From the NCBI GenBank assembly GCA_044508625.1, contig JBIQHJ010000013.1, positions 5,416 to 69,415 of the forward strand: 64,000 nucleotides of DNA, read 5' to 3'. Numbering within the stretch: position 1 is the first letter of the stretch; each line of letters opens with the position of its first letter. Positions 26,791 to 34,858 of the stretch are shown here, one piece after another. The notes beneath the pieces were generated by a model, which made no database searches, had not been told where the DNA came from, and was given only the letters and a program-made list of their open reading frames with translations. The translations under genes and the position numbers were made by a program. This stretch comes from Castellaniella sp044508625 (lineage in GTDB: Bacteria > Pseudomonadota > Gammaproteobacteria > Burkholderiales > Burkholderiaceae_B).

Positions 26791-29394
26791 TTACGAGGGC
26801 TGGCGCCCCAGGCGGGCGGGCCGCGCGCGCATGCGCCGGCCCTGCGCCAGCCACACCAGCGCCAGGACCAGCAGGGTCGGGAGGTAGACCCAGAACTCGG
26901 AAGGCCGCGAGGGGTTGGGCACCAGCATCTCGCGGATCACCCAGCCCTGCTCCCATCCCGCCCGGCGGGCGGTGCTGCCAAAACGCACGTTGGCGATCTG
27001 GACCTGGCCGCCCATGTCCACCACCGTCAGCCCGCCCGCCGCCAGGCGCTGGCGCCCCGCCGCCTCGCCCTCCAGGCCGGCGTCCTCCGGCAAGGCCGGC
27101 AGCGTCACGGCGACGGTCTTGGCGAGCTCGTCGCCTTCGAGGTTCATGCCCTCGAGGACCGCGACGAGCCGGCCCTTGTCCGGCAGCCCGGCGGCGATGC
27201 CGAGCATCTGCGCCGCGGGCCGGACCTCGTGCCGGGGCGCCACGAAATCCATGAACCAGCCCGGCCGGAACAGCGCGAAGGTCACCAGCAGCAGCAACAG
27301 CACCTCGGCGAGATTGCAGCGGATGCGCAGCCAGAACATCGTCGCCGCCGCGAAGGTCATGGACGCGAGGGTGGCGCCCCCGGTGATCAGCAGCAGTTCG
27401 CCCCAGCCGTCCACGTCGATCAGCAGCAGCAGCGGGTTGAAGATGAACATGAAGGGCAGAACGGCGGTGCGCAGCGCGTACTTCACCCCCTGGATGCCGG
27501 TCTTGATCGGATCCTCGCCCGAGATCGCCGCCGCGGCGAAGGTCGCCAGCCCCACCGGCGGCGTGATGTCGGCCATGATCCCGTAATAGAAGACGAACAT
27601 GTGGACCGCGATCAGCGGGATCACCATCCCGCTCTGCGCGCCCAGCTCGACCACGACCGGCGCCATCAGGGTGGCCATCAGGATGTAGTTGGCGGTCGTC
27701 GGCATCCCCAGCCCGAGGATCAGGCAGACGACGGCCGTGAACAGCAGCATCAGCAGCACGCTGCCCATGGACACCAGCTCGACGAAGGCCGTCATGCGCA
27801 GGCCCAGGCCGGTGAGCGTGATCGCCCCCACGATGAGGCCCGCCGTGCCGCAGGCGATGGCGATCCCCACCATGTTGCGCGCGCCCTCCTGCAGCCCGGT
27901 CAAGGCCTCGGACCAGCCCAGGCGCCAGGCGGCCGCCGCCGGCCGGCGCCTGAACCAGGCGATCAGCGGATGCTGGGTCACCATCTGGATCAGCATCGCG
28001 GCCACCGCCCAGAACGCCGACAGCCCGGCCGAGAACATCTCGACGGTCAGGCACCAGACCAGCACGCCGATGGGGATCAGGTAGTAGAGGCCGGCGCGCA
28101 CCGTCGGCCAGATCGGCGGGCGCGTGGGATGCGTGACGTCGATGTCGGTAGGCAGGTCCGGATGGCGCGCCGCGATGCGCAGCAGCCACAGGTAGAGCAG
28201 GACCAGCATCGCCAGCAGGATCCAGATCGCCCAGGCGCCCGCCAGGTGCTGCACGCCCACGCCGATCCAGTACACCAGCCCCATCACCGCGATCGATCCC
28301 GACAGGCCCAGGCCCCAGCCGACGAGGCGCTGGACCGGGGTGCGCGGCTTGCCGCCCGAGAGCATGGGCTCGATCCCGAGCTGCAGGGCCTCGAGGTGCA
28401 CGATGTAGAACAGCGCGATGTACGAGATCGTCGCCGGCAGGATGGCATGGCGGATGATGTCGGTATAGGGGATGCCCACGTACTCGATCATCAGGAAGGC
28501 GGCCGCCCCCATGACCGGCGGCATGATCTGGCCGTTGACCGATGAGGCGGTCTCGATGGCGCCGGCGCGGATGCCGCCATAGCCGGCGCGCTTCATCAGG
28601 GGGATGGTGAAGATGCCGCCGGTCACCACGTTGGCGACCGAGGAGGCCGACACGATGCCGTTGACCGCCGAGGACACGACCGCCACCTTGGCCGGGCCGC
28701 CCCGCAGGTGGCCCAGCATCGCGAAGGACACCTGCATCATGTAGTTGCCCGCCCCGCAGCGGTCGAGCAGCGAGCCCAGCAGCACGAAGATGAAGATGTA
28801 CGAGACGGACACGCCCAGGGCCACGCCGTAGACGCCCTCGGTCGTCAGCCACATGTGCGACATCAGGCGCTCGATCGAGGCGCCCCGGTGCGACAGCACG
28901 TCCGGCAGCCACGGCCCCAGCAGCGCGTAGGCGACGAACACCGCCCCCAGCACCGCCATCGGCGCGCCCAGGGCGCGGCGCGTGGCCTCGAGGAGCAGCA
29001 GCAGCCCGACGGCCGCCACCACGACGTCGCGCATCAGCGGGATGCCGGGCCGCGCCGCCAGCTCTTTGTAGAAGATGAACAGATAGGCGCCGCAGAATCC
29101 CGCCGCCAGGGCGAAGACCCAGTCATGCGGTGGCACGCGGTCGCGCGGCGAGCCCTTGCGCGCGGGGAAGGCCAGGTAGCCCAGGAACATCGCGATGCCC
29201 AGGTGCACGGCGCGCGCCTCGGTATCGTTGAATATCCCCAGGCGCAGCGAGAACGGGATCGGCGAGGCGTACCAGAGCTGGAACAGCGTCCAGGCCAGGG
29301 CGGCGAGCAGCAGTATCGTGCCGGCCGGCCCATGCAGGTCCCGGCCGCCGCGGTCCACGTCGGCGACCAGTTGTTCCAGGCGGGCATTGTCCAT
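26791..29394 (-). CDS. TRAP transporter permease, fused DctQ-DctM type (TAXI-TRAP)
   Basis: Fused small and large membrane subunits of a tripartite ATP-independent periplasmic transporter that uses an ion gradient. The 867-residue protein from the ATG at 29394 has a strong AGGAGG site; an ATG 7 codons earlier lies within that site. It has numerous membrane segments, a DctQ-like N-terminal part, and a DctM part with motifs such as ASSVNGQIMPPVMGAAAFLM and LGLGMPTTANYILMATLM. The last 150 residues include a soluble domain and a final helix. The matching TAXI receptor is 102 bp upstream. Substrate unknown; TAXI systems often carry organic acids, and the context here is sulfur genes. Confidence 0.92.
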   Translation of the reverse strand: MDNARLEQLVADVDRGGRDLHGPAGTILLLAALAWTLFQLWYASPIPFSLRLGIFNDTEARAVHLGIAMFLGYLAFPARKGSPRDRVPPHDWVFALAAGFCGAYLFIFYKELAARPGIPLMRDVVVAAVGLLLLLEATRRALGAPMAVLGAVFVAYALLGPWLPDVLSHRGASIERLMSHMWLTTEGVYGVALGVSVSYIFIFVLLGSLLDRCGAGNYMMQVSFAMLGHLRGGPAKVAVVSSAVNGIVSASSVANVVTGGIFTIPLMKRAGYGGIRAGAIETASSVNGQIMPPVMGAAAFLMIEYVGIPYTDIIRHAILPATISYIALFYIVHLEALQLGIEPMLSGGKPRTPVQRLVGWGLGLSGSIAVMGLVYWIGVGVQHLAGAWAIWILLAMLVLLYLWLLRIAARHPDLPTDIDVTHPTRPPIWPTVRAGLYYLIPIGVLVWCLTVEMFSAGLSAFWAVAAMLIQMVTQHPLIAWFRRRPAAAAWRLGWSEALTGLQEGARNMVGIAIACGTAGLIVGAITLTGLGLRMTAFVELVSMGSVLLMLLFTAVVCLILGLGMPTTANYILMATLMAPVVVELGAQSGMVIPLIAVHMFVFYYGIMADITPPVGLATFAAAAISGEDPIKTGIQGVKYALRTAVLPFMFIFNPLLLLIDVDGWGELLLITGGATLASMTFAAATMFWLRIRCNLAEVLLLLLVTFALFRPGWFMDFVAPRHEVRPAAQMLGIAAGLPDKGRLVAVLEGMNLEGDELAKTVAVTLPALPEDAGLEGEAAGRQRLAAGGLTVVDMGGQVQIANVRFGSTARRAGWEQGWVIREMLVPNPSRPSEFWVYLPTLLVLALVWLAQGRRMRARPARLGRQPS

Positions 29395-29466
29395 CCGGGT
29401 CTCCTCCTCTCGCATCGGCGCTCTTGCGTGCCGCCGGCCCCTCCTTCACGATGGACGCCGGCGGGC

Positions 29467-29487
29467 GCGGGCTCCGCGGGAGCCCGC
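29467..29487. promoter_or_regulatory. Intergenic hairpin between TAXI receptor and TRAP permease
   Basis: A perfect 9-bp stem (29467-29475 with 29479-29487) with a 3-base loop lies 10 bases after the receptor stop and 72 bases before the permease start. There is no T-run on either strand. Such hairpins commonly stabilise the upstream receptor mRNA so the binding protein exceeds the permease. Structure seen directly; role inferred. Confidence 0.55.
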
Positions 29488-29496
29488 CTCCATCGA

Positions 29497-30495
29497 TCAC
29501 AGCATGCCTTTTTCCTTGAAGTACTTTTCCGCGCCCGGATGCAGGGGTGCGGACAGGCCGTTCTTGACCATGTCCTTGGCGACCAGGTGACCCAGCGCGG
29601 GGTGCAGCTTCTTGAAATCCTCGAAATTGTCGAAGACCGCCTTGACCACCTGGTAGACGGTTTCCTCGGGCACGTCGGCGGAGGTCACGAAGGTCGCCAG
29701 CACGCCATAGGTCTGGGTTTCCTGGGGATTGTTGGGATACAGGCCGGCCGGGATCGTGGCCTTGGCGTAGTAGGGATACTTGGCCACCAGGCCGTCGATC
29801 ACCGGGCCGGTCAGCGAGACGAGCCGGGCGCCGCAGGTGGTGGTGGGATCCTGGATGTTGGCCGAGGGGTGGCCCACGCCGTAGAAGAAGCCGTCGATCT
29901 TGCCGTCGCACAGGGCCGGCCCGTGCTCGTCGGGGCGCAGCTCGGAGGCGAGCGAAAAGAAGCCCATGTCGCGGCCCATCGCCTGCAGCAGCATCTCCAT
30001 CGAGGCGCGCGTGCCCGAGCCCGGGTTGCCGACGTTGAAGCGCTTGCCCTTGAAGTCGTCGAAGGACTTGATGCTGGCGTCCTTGTTGGCCACCACCGTG
30101 AAGGGCTCGGGATGGATGGAGAAGACCGAGCGCAGCTTGTCGAACTTGCCGGTCTCCTTGAACTGCCCGTCCCCGTTGTAGGCGTTGTAGCCCACGTCGG
30201 ACTGCACGACCCCGAGGTCGAGCTCGCCCGCCTTGATGGTGTTCACGTTGAACACCGATCCCCCGGTGGACTCGACCGAGCACCGCAGGCCGTGCGCGGC
30301 GCGGTCCTTGTTGACCAGGCGGCAGATCGCGCCGCCCGCCGCGTAGTAGACCCCCGTGACCCCGCCGGTGCCGATGCTGACGAATTTCTGCTGTGCTGCG
30401 GCCGGCGCGGCCAGGCCCGCGCACAGGGCGGCCGCGGCGGCGGACAGGACCAAGCGCCGGCCGATTCCCTGGGAAGACATGAATGTATCGCGCAT
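29497..30495 (-). CDS. TAXI-family TRAP transporter solute receptor
   Basis: Periplasmic substrate-binding protein of a TRAP system. The 332-residue precursor starts MRDTFMSSQGIGRRLVLSAA at 30495 behind a perfect AAGGAG site. It has an export signal of about 35 residues ending AAPAAAQQ and the TAXI hallmark VSIGTGGVTGVYYAAGGAICR at the mature N-terminus. The rest (GGSVFNVNTIKAGELDLGVVQSD, VGNPGSGTRASMEML) is typical. It lies between the IclR gene and the TRAP permease, all on the minus strand. Ligand is not predictable; glutamate and other dicarboxylates are known for relatives. Confidence 0.93.
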   Translation of the reverse strand: MRDTFMSSQGIGRRLVLSAAAAALCAGLAAPAAAQQKFVSIGTGGVTGVYYAAGGAICRLVNKDRAAHGLRCSVESTGGSVFNVNTIKAGELDLGVVQSDVGYNAYNGDGQFKETGKFDKLRSVFSIHPEPFTVVANKDASIKSFDDFKGKRFNVGNPGSGTRASMEMLLQAMGRDMGFFSLASELRPDEHGPALCDGKIDGFFYGVGHPSANIQDPTTTCGARLVSLTGPVIDGLVAKYPYYAKATIPAGLYPNNPQETQTYGVLATFVTSADVPEETVYQVVKAVFDNFEDFKKLHPALGHLVAKDMVKNGLSAPLHPGAEKYFKEKGML

Positions 30496-30573
30496 TGTGT
30501 TCTCCTTTTCAACCCGCGGTAAGCCCGCATTGAGCGAATGGACAGGATAAAACACTTGTTGCTGCGATGGCTA

Positions 30574-30606
30574 TAAAAACCTCGACTGTTTCATTCGGGG
30601 TTTTTA
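30574..30606. terminator. A/T-flanked hairpin after iclR: terminator or operator
   Basis: Arms 30574-30585 (TAAAAACCTCGA) and 30595-30606 (TCGGGGTTTTTA) pair over 12 bp with one T-G mismatch and a 9-base loop. A-tract before and T-tract after the GC core on both strands make it a bidirectional intrinsic terminator, placed 32 bases past the iclR stop. It is also 79 bp upstream of the TAXI receptor start, so it could double as an IclR operator. Both readings fit the sequence. Confidence 0.55.
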
Positions 30607-30637
30607 CCAATTCCGGGGATGTCTCCTCCGGGGAGGC

Positions 30638-31420
30638 TCACGCCCTGCGCCAGGCCCCCAGGCGCTGCGAGAGGCGGTCGGCCAGCTTGCGCATGGCCTG
30701 CCCCGCGCGCTCCTCGAGGGCCTCGTCGACCTCGTCGGCGCGCATGCTCACCGCCACGCCGGCCACCGCCTCGGGATTGTGCGAATCGAAGACCGGCGCG
30801 CCGAAGCAGTACATCCCCTCGCGCACGCCCTCGCGATCGACGGAATAGCCCCGGCGGCGGACGCGGCGCAACTCCTCGACCAGGGCGTCGACGCCGCGCA
30901 GGCCGTTGGCCGTCAGCGGCCCCGGCCAGGCGCCGGGCCCTCCCATGAGCTTGCGCACCCCCGCCTCGGGCAGGGTGCTGAGCATGGCCAGGCCCGTGGC
31001 GGTATAGACCGAGGGCAGGCGCATGCCCGAGCGGAAGTCGAAGCCCAGCGGCCGCTTGCCGTTGCGGCAGGCGATGTAGATCACCTCGCGCCCGTCGCGC
31101 ACGGACAGGGTGATGGTTTCCTCGGGCAGGACGCGCATGTCGTCCCAGGAGGCGAAGAATTCCTGGGTGATGTCGATGCGCGCGAGGAAGGCGTTGGCCC
31201 ACATCATCACGTGGGGCCCGAGCGTCATCTGGCCGCTGTCCAGCCGGGTGATGAGGTTGAGCTGCTCCAGCGTCGCGCACAGGCCATGCAGCGTGCTCTT
31301 GGGCATGCGCAGCGCCCGGGCCAGCTCGGCCAGGGACTGGGGCTCGCCCGCCGCCGCGATGTGGTCGAGGACGGCGGCGGCGCGCGCGACGGCGGGGGCG
31401 GCGGGTCGGTCCGGGGCCAA
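30638..31420 (-). CDS. IclR-family transcriptional regulator
   Basis: Winged-helix regulator with a C-terminal effector domain. The HTH is in PQSLAELARALRMPKSTLHGLCATLEQLNLI, and the IclR ligand domain follows with LPSVYTATGLAMLSTLP and GMYCFGAPVFDSHNPEAVAGV. No ATG precedes the domain. A TTG at 31420 with AGGAG eight bases upstream gives 260 residues, the family norm. It lies 29 bp after the small membrane gene and 142 bp before the TAXI receptor. It probably controls the receptor-permease pair and perhaps the yeeE genes. Confidence 0.88.
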   Translation of the reverse strand: MAPDRPAAPAVARAAAVLDHIAAAGEPQSLAELARALRMPKSTLHGLCATLEQLNLITRLDSGQMTLGPHVMMWANAFLARIDITQEFFASWDDMRVLPEETITLSVRDGREVIYIACRNGKRPLGFDFRSGMRLPSVYTATGLAMLSTLPEAGVRKLMGGPGAWPGPLTANGLRGVDALVEELRRVRRRGYSVDREGVREGMYCFGAPVFDSHNPEAVAGVAVSMRADEVDEALEERAGQAMRKLADRLSQRLGAWRRA

Positions 31421-31449
31421 GGGGGCTCCTGGGATCGGCGGATCGGGGA

Positions 31450-31614
31450 TCAGAACGTCGAGGCGCAATGCCCGCCGGTCGGGGCCTGCCCCGAGCCGGC
31501 CGCGATCAGCGGCGGCTCGGAGCGGACGTCGACGGCGGCGCTGTGCGCCCAGTCCCAGGCGAAAAAGCCCGTCAGCACCACCCAGAACAGCAGGATCGTC
31601 AAGGGATTCTTCAT
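31450..31614 (-). CDS. 54-residue single-span membrane peptide next to YeeE/YedE
   Basis: A short protein starting MKNPLTILLFWVVLTGFFAW behind a perfect AGGAGG site, 14 bp after the yeeE-type gene. One membrane helix covers residues 5-21. The outside tail (DWAHSAAVDVRSEPPLIAAGSG and on) ends with a His-Cys pair (GGHCASTF). It is too short for most gene callers but has a ribosome binding site, sensible codon use and operon position. It may be a small accessory subunit of the transporter; no family recognised. Confidence 0.6.
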   Translation of the reverse strand: MKNPLTILLFWVVLTGFFAWDWAHSAAVDVRSEPPLIAAGSGQAPTGGHCASTF

Positions 31615-31628
31615 GGCGGCCTCCTGGT

Positions 31629-32714
31629 TCAGAATGCGAAGCGGCGGCGCACGCGCACGCCCAGCAGAGACCCCAGGAATGCCATGGGCACCCAGATCCA
31701 GCCGTGCAGGCTGCCGGTCGAGATGCCGCTGACCATGGCGCCGATGTTGCAGCCGAAGGCGAGCCGCGAGCTGTAGCCCAGCAGGAAGCCGGCCACGATG
31801 CCCACGATCCACTGGGTGCCGGTGAGAGGCTTGGCCGAGCCGCTGCCCGCGGGCTTGCCCGCCGCGATCCACAAGGCGCCGGCGAGGATCCCCAGGTTGG
31901 TGATCGAGGTGACGTCCAGGAACACGGACTGCCTGAGCGTCGCGGCGTTGACGGCCTCGCTCCAGAAGGGATTGGCGGCGGGATCGAAGGCCCCGGCCGC
32001 CGTCGCGAGCTTGGCCGCCCACAGGCCAAAGCCATAGACGATCCCCCAGGGCTGGCCCGCGATCACGAGGTTCAGCGCGGCCAGGGCGGCCAGCAGCAGC
32101 GCGCCGATCAGCAGCTTGCGGTCGAACAGGGGCGCCGAGCGCCCGGCCCAGCGCACCACCCCCAGGCCCACGGCCGCCAGCCCCGCCAGGGTGATGGCGA
32201 GCGCGGCCGGCGCGCCGAAATGCGCGACCAGTCCGTAAGGCGGGACGGCCCCCAGCGCCAGCCAGCGGTCCAGGGTCGCCGACCCCAGGAAGCTGCCGAT
32301 CGCGAACAGCGGCAGGATCGCCATGTTGAGGGGGATGCCCAGGCCCGCCTTGTACAGCGTGCCCGAGCCGCAGCCGTCGGCCACCTGCATGCAGGCGCCA
32401 AACACGAAGGCGCCCACCAGCAGGCTGATGCTGGGCGGGCCCAGGGCCGCGCCCAGGTCCGTCGGATAGGCGGCGAGCAGGGGCATGGACACCGCGGCGG
32501 CCACGGCCAGCAGCAGCAATTGCGCCAGCACGCCGCTGGGATCGCGCCGCTCGATCAGCCGGCGCCAGCCGGTGGTGAAGCCGAAGCGGGCGCCGGCCAG
32601 GACCGCGCCCATGCCCACGCCGACGGCGAACAGCAGGGCCTGGCGCAGCGCCACGGACCAGGCGAGGAAGACTACGAAGGCGACCACCAGGATCGCGAGG
32701 GGACTGCGTTTCAC
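31629..32714 (-). CDS. YeeE/YedE-family (TsuA-like) thiosulfate/sulfur transporter
   Basis: A 361-residue inner-membrane protein with about nine to ten helices and two pseudo-repeats. Hallmark motifs: GARFGFTTGWRRLI (first repeat), FGACMQVADGCGSGTLYKAG with C108 and C115, and in the second half FLLGYSSRLAFGCNIGAMVSGISTGSLHGW. These glycines and cysteines line the conduit in YeeE/TsuA, which takes up thiosulfate. It follows the tandem rhodanese by 39 bp on the same strand. A role in thiosulfate or sulfane-sulfur uptake is inferred from family and partner. Confidence 0.9.
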   Translation of the reverse strand: MKRSPLAILVVAFVVFLAWSVALRQALLFAVGVGMGAVLAGARFGFTTGWRRLIERRDPSGVLAQLLLLAVAAAVSMPLLAAYPTDLGAALGPPSISLLVGAFVFGACMQVADGCGSGTLYKAGLGIPLNMAILPLFAIGSFLGSATLDRWLALGAVPPYGLVAHFGAPAALAITLAGLAAVGLGVVRWAGRSAPLFDRKLLIGALLLAALAALNLVIAGQPWGIVYGFGLWAAKLATAAGAFDPAANPFWSEAVNAATLRQSVFLDVTSITNLGILAGALWIAAGKPAGSGSAKPLTGTQWIVGIVAGFLLGYSSRLAFGCNIGAMVSGISTGSLHGWIWVPMAFLGSLLGVRVRRRFAF

Positions 32715-32753
32715 GCGCTTTCCTTCTTTCCTTGCAAGTGGGGCCGGCCGGCC

Positions 32754-33692
32754 TCAGCCCATCAGGCCCTTGAGCTTGTCGAGGATCTGGGAGCCGCGGC
32801 CCGGCACGTTGTCCATCGGCAGCGCGGAATCATGCGACCACTCGGCGAGCGAGGCGGGATACAGGCGGACGTTCTTCTGGCCCACCACCTCCGAGAGCGC
32901 GAACCAGTCGGTGGCCGCCCAGTGCCCGGTATTGCAGAAGGAGATCGTCTCGTCGGCCGGCTCGGGCAGCGACTGCGCGGCGATCTTGCGGGCCTCGTCG
33001 GCCGACACGAAGATCGAGGTGCCCGGCTTGAACCACTTGCCGTTCTCGAGGTTGACGGCGCCCTTGATCGTGCCGGGGACCTGCGCGGTCGGCGCCTTGG
33101 TCTTGCCCAGGTAGAAGTCCAGCGGACGGGCGTCGAGCAGCCGAGTGCGGGGATTGCCGACCTGGGCCGCCACCTGCTCTTTGGTGGCGACCAGGCTTTC
33201 GTCCACCTGGGGCTGGAAGCCGCTGGCCGCGACCGTCACGGGCGCCTGGTCCTGCGGCAGCCTGGCATCGGCCCAGGCCTTGAGGCCGCCATTGAGGATG
33301 GAGAGTTCCTTGAGGCCGAGGTATTTCAGGGTCCAGTACACGCGGGCCGAGGCGCCGAAGTCGGTGGCGTCGGCCCCCGAGGACACCACGACCGCGTGCG
33401 TCCCGGTGTCCACGCCCAGGCCGCGCACGACCTCGGCCAGGCGCGAGACGGGCGGCAGCTCGCCCGGGTTGTCGGCCGGGCCGCGCCATTGCCCGTAGGG
33501 CGCCGACACCGCCCCCGGGATGTGGCCGGCCGCGTACGCGTCGGCGGGACGGATGTCGATCACGCGCACGGCGGGCTGCTGGCGGATCGCATCCAGCTCG
33601 GACGGCGTCAGCAGCGGCTGCGCGGCCCAGGCGGCCGAGGAGGCGCCCAGCGCCACGAGGACGGCGCCCAAGAGGGAATACAGGGATTTCAT
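32754..33692 (-). CDS. Exported tandem-rhodanese sulfurtransferase
   Basis: Periplasmic thiosulfate/3-mercaptopyruvate-type sulfurtransferase. The 312-residue precursor has a signal peptide (MKSLYSLLGAVLVALGASSAAWA, cleavage after A23 or A24) and two rhodanese domains. The first (residues 27-145) lacks the catalytic cysteine: the loop is VVSSGADATDFG. The second has the active loop CNTGHWA at residue 253. Such inactive-active pairs are normal for the family. The ATG at 33692 is chosen; a TTG six codons upstream is possible. Co-directional with the YeeE-type gene, it probably loads or removes sulfane sulfur outside the cytoplasm. Confidence 0.9.
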   Translation of the reverse strand: MKSLYSLLGAVLVALGASSAAWAAQPLLTPSELDAIRQQPAVRVIDIRPADAYAAGHIPGAVSAPYGQWRGPADNPGELPPVSRLAEVVRGLGVDTGTHAVVVSSGADATDFGASARVYWTLKYLGLKELSILNGGLKAWADARLPQDQAPVTVAASGFQPQVDESLVATKEQVAAQVGNPRTRLLDARPLDFYLGKTKAPTAQVPGTIKGAVNLENGKWFKPGTSIFVSADEARKIAAQSLPEPADETISFCNTGHWAATDWFALSEVVGQKNVRLYPASLAEWSHDSALPMDNVPGRGSQILDKLKGLMG

Positions 33693-33708
33693 GATGATGA
33701 CCTGAAGC

Positions 33709-33730
33709 AATAAGAAGGGGAGTTCTTATT
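33709..33730. promoter_or_regulatory. Perfect AATAAGAA-N6-TTCTTATT palindrome upstream of the rhodanese gene
   Basis: Arms 33709-33716 and 33723-33730 are perfect 8-bp inverted repeats with a 6-base spacer, 17 bases before the sulfurtransferase start and followed upstream by AT-rich sequence TTTGAGAAAA on the minus strand. The position suits an operator over the promoter or a leader hairpin. The cognate regulator is unknown; the nearby IclR protein is one candidate. Confidence 0.5.
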
Positions 33731-33862
33731 TTCTCAAACTTTAAGGCCTCATGGACGCGGCGCCATAGATCGGCTGATTATTTGCTTCTAGCCGCCGCCC
33801 ATAAGGCGCGACAGTCCGCGATCGGGCGGCGCGATCCGGCGGCGCAAGCCGGCGCGGCGCGG

Positions 33863-33916
33863 CGCGCAGGCGGGTGGCGGCGCGCAGGCGGGTGGCAGCG
33901 CGCGGGCGGGCGGCGT
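33863..33916. repeat. Three tandem 18-bp GC-rich units
   Basis: Units 33863-33880, 33881-33898 and 33899-33916 share CGCGCRGGCGGGYGGC with few changes. They lie 22 bp past the stop of the PfkB kinase gene, in the longest noncoding gap of the window (33693-33937). No promoter or gene is visible in the gap apart from this and the palindrome at 33709. Probably slipped-strand expansion. Confidence 0.7.
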
Positions 33917-33937
33917 CGCGCCATCGGCACGGGCGCC

Positions 33938-34840
33938 CTATTCCCGCAGCGCGCCGGCCAGGTTGGCCGGCAGCACCCCGAGGACGCGGGCGGCACTGTC
34001 GGCCGCCTCGGACAAGGCGCGCGCGGGGTCGGCGCCCCGTGCCCACTCGTGCACGAAAGCCGAGGCGAAGGCGTCGCCAGCCCCCACGGTGGAGACGACC
34101 TCGACCGTCCGCGCGGAGCCGAAATGGGCGGCGCGGCCATCGTGGAACAGCGCGCCCCCCTCGCCCAGGGTGATGAGGACGCCCTGGCCCTCGCGTGCCA
34201 GGACGCGGCGGGCCAGGGCCTCGGCGCCCTCGAAGGAGAGTCCGGCGGCGTCCGCGGGCGGATCCTCGCCGCACAGGCGGGCGGCCTCGTAGGCGTTCAT
34301 GCACAGCAGGTCGGCCTCGCGCCGCAGGATCCGGAGGGCCTCGGGATGCGCGAGCTGGCGCGCGCCCGGGGTCACCACCAGCCGGAACCCGCGCGCGCCC
34401 TTCCCCGACAGTGCGGCCCCCAGGTGCTCTTGCGACTCCAGCGAAAGGCCGGTGACGTAGGCGACGTCGCAATCGGGCAGGCCTGGAAAGCCCTGCGCGC
34501 CCACCCGGGCGCTCGCGCCGCGCTGCGCATAGGCGCGGGCGGCGCCTTGCTCGTCGACCATCACGACGGCCTTGCCGGTGGGATCCTCCGAGGCCTCGAA
34601 CGCCGGACGCACGCCGTGCCGCGCCAGCAGACCGTCGAGCAGGCCGCCCTCGAGGTCTCGCCCCACGCAGGCCTGCACCGTCGCCCGCGCGCCGCGCGCC
34701 GCGAAGTTCAGGCCGGCGTTCACCGCGCCGCCGCCGGCGTACAGGCCGATGTGCGCCACGTCCTGCTTGGCGCCCCGCATGGGCAGGACGCGGGCCACCA
34801 CGATGTCCATCACCGCCGCCCCGATCGTCAGGACCTTCAT
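33938..34840 (-). CDS. PfkB/ribokinase-family carbohydrate kinase
   Basis: ATP-dependent sugar or nucleoside kinase of 300 residues. The N-terminal PfkB motif is in GLYAGGGAVNAGLNFAARGA, and the C-terminal signature, with the catalytic aspartate, is STVGAGDAFASAFVHEW. The ATG at 34840 follows a GGAGG site; an upstream ATG four codons earlier is less well placed. It lies 18 bp after the TRIC-type gene, likely in one operon. The substrate cannot be told from sequence. Confidence 0.9.
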   Translation of the reverse strand: MKVLTIGAAVMDIVVARVLPMRGAKQDVAHIGLYAGGGAVNAGLNFAARGARATVQACVGRDLEGGLLDGLLARHGVRPAFEASEDPTGKAVVMVDEQGAARAYAQRGASARVGAQGFPGLPDCDVAYVTGLSLESQEHLGAALSGKGARGFRLVVTPGARQLAHPEALRILRREADLLCMNAYEAARLCGEDPPADAAGLSFEGAEALARRVLAREGQGVLITLGEGGALFHDGRAAHFGSARTVEVVSTVGAGDAFASAFVHEWARGADPARALSEAADSAARVLGVLPANLAGALRE

Positions 34841-34858
34841 CGAAACCTCCAATCCGCG

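Noticed and set aside
31421..32035. Longer IclR product extending upstream
   Set aside because: The extension overlaps the small membrane gene and yeeE out of frame; TTG at 31420 with AGGAG gives the normal family length.
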